Shown piece after piece: positions 63,163 to 64,000 of a DNA stretch of 64,000 nucleotides (its first letter is position 1; each line of letters starts with the position of its first letter). The notes beneath the pieces were generated by a model. The model was not told the DNA's origin. It did not search any database and was given only the letters and a program-made list of their open reading frames with translations. Source of the DNA: Agreia sp. VKM Ac-1783 (lineage in GTDB: Bacteria > Actinomycetota > Actinomycetes > Actinomycetales > Microbacteriaceae); NCBI RefSeq assembly GCF_900177765.1, contig NZ_FXWI01000001.1, positions 372,001 to 436,000 of the forward strand. The letters are read 5' to 3'. The position numbers were made by a program, and so were the translations under genes.

Positions 63163-63978
63163 ATGCCCCGCGTCTACGTCGTCGGCTCGCTGAACATCGA
63201 CTCGGTCGTCGAAGTTGAGCGGCATCCACAGCCTGGAGAGACGCTGATGGGGGGTGACGTGGCCACCTACTTCGGAGGCAAGGGCGCGAACCAGGCGGTC
63301 GCGGCCGCGGCAGCCGGCGCCGACGTGTCGTTCATCGGACGTGTGGGCGACGATTCGGGCGGGCACGACTACGTCGCGCGGCTCCGCGCCCGCGGCATCG
63401 ACGCCAGCGGGGTCACCGTGACACCCGATTCGACTACCGGGCACGCGATGATCGCGGTGGACGCGCGAGCTGAGAACACCATCATCGTGTCTCCCGGGGC
63501 GAACGCACGTCTCGGGCTGGCCGATCTCACACCGCTCGAGGGCATGCAGCCGGGCGATGTGCTGCTCGCGCCCCTGGAATCCGACCTCAACGTGATCGCC
63601 GAGGCTGCTCGAATGGCGCGAGCGCGCAATGCCCGGGTCGTGCTGAACCTCGCGCCGTTCGCCGAGTTGCCCGCCGCGGTCCTCGCTTTGGCCGACCCCG
63701 TGGTCGTCAATGAGCACGAGGTCGAGCAGCTCGAGCGCTCGGGGGTCTCGCCGCAGTCGCTGCTCGTGACCCTCGGGTCTGCGGGTTCCCGCTGGGGATC
63801 GATCGAGGTATCGGCCGCGCGGGTCGAGCGGGTCGTCGACACCACCGGCGCGGGCGACAGCTATTGCGGCACGCTCGCCGCCGGTCTGGCCGCGGGGCTG
63901 GATGCGCGGGCCGCTATGCAGGCGGCCAGCGATGCAGCGGGTCGCGCCGTCGCCTGGGTCGGCGCGCAACAGGACTGA
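63163..63978 (+). CDS. rbsK: Ribokinase (PfkB family)
   Basis: 271 residues from ATG 63163. N-terminal VVGSLNIDSVVEVER and the ribose loop YFGGKGANQAVAAA; C-terminal VDTTGAGDSYCGTLAAGLA with the anion hole and catalytic Asp, and VVNEHEVEQLE. It phosphorylates ribose or a related sugar. Shorter than E. coli RbsK (309). Divergent from the MFS gene. Beyond its stop, only 22 bases remain; an ATG at 63994 may begin the next gene. Confidence 0.88.
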   Translation: MPRVYVVGSLNIDSVVEVERHPQPGETLMGGDVATYFGGKGANQAVAAAAAGADVSFIGRVGDDSGGHDYVARLRARGIDASGVTVTPDSTTGHAMIAVDARAENTIIVSPGANARLGLADLTPLEGMQPGDVLLAPLESDLNVIAEAARMARARNARVVLNLAPFAELPAAVLALADPVVVNEHEVEQLERSGVSPQSLLVTLGSAGSRWGSIEVSAARVERVVDTTGAGDSYCGTLAAGLAAGLDARAAMQAASDAAGRAVAWVGAQQD

Positions 63979-64000
63979 CCGGACTCGCCGGCATGAGACT

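Overview
The window is about 64 kb of high-GC DNA from an actinobacterium, most likely a member of the Microbacteriaceae. The basis is codon use, many GTG starts, frequent ATGA/GTGA gene overlaps, leaderless-type starts, an actinobacterial 6C RNA, an Rv2578c-type radical SAM protein, and a gene order (acs, Tad pilus genes, topA, tmk, holB) resembling that around Mycobacterium tuberculosis acs-topA. No rRNA, insertion sequence, prophage or CRISPR array was seen. It reads as ordinary chromosome with a few accessory cassettes.

Layout. 0-2 kb: the 3' part of a 3-hydroxyacyl-CoA dehydrogenase, tRNA-Ser(GGA), an NAD(P)-binding oxidoreductase and the small SRP RNA. 2-4.5 kb: a SipW-type signal peptidase with three small exported proteins sharing an AAWxD motif. 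4.6-7.9 kb: pta-ackA. 8-10.7 kb: a large ATPase/LuxR regulator preceded by tandem repeats. 10.9-15.9 kb: ypeA-like acetyltransferase divergent from dnaX-recR and a family A polymerase. 16-19.8 kb: lysC and asd, split by a LAxTG surface protein on the other strand. 19.9-21.3 kb: a DUF1707 protein and an SGNH hydrolase.

21.4-31.6 kb is the most unusual part. A same-strand run holds a response regulator, a sensor kinase, a second kinase-like membrane protein without recognisable catalytic motifs, malate:quinone oxidoreductase, a GGDEF-EAL protein and a second response regulator whose phosphoacceptor Asp is Ala. Beyond a convergent TetR regulator, and divergent from it, lies a coupled pair: a LuxI/N-acyl-amino-acid-synthase-like enzyme and an E1/ThiF-like adenylating enzyme with no catalytic cysteine. 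This pair is my best candidate for an undescribed system, plausibly making and adenylating (or further conjugating) an acylated amino-acid-like metabolite.

31.7-40.6 kb: radical SAM protein, thymidine kinase, SGNH lipase-like protein, tRNA-Pro, metallophosphoesterase, a PASTA-containing class A PBP, DUF4177 and RidA proteins, and acs. 40.6-44.5 kb: 6C RNA and a compact Tad/Flp locus ending in a TadE-like/VanY-type peptidase fusion. 45-52 kb: topA-tmk-holB, a TAP-type lipoprotein hydrolase, a TetR regulator and tRNA-Thr(CGT). 52-64 kb: Gfo/Idh/MocA oxidoreductase, dacB, pncA, MMPL transporter, gabD, an ABC exporter, an MHS-type MFS transporter and a ribokinase.

Shared themes are acetate flux (pta-ackA against acs), replication and repair (dnaX, recR, polymerase, topA, tmk, holB, tdk), and cell-wall enzymes (PBP1, DacB, the VanY-type fusion). 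All function calls come from reading motifs in the translated sequence; no database search was run.
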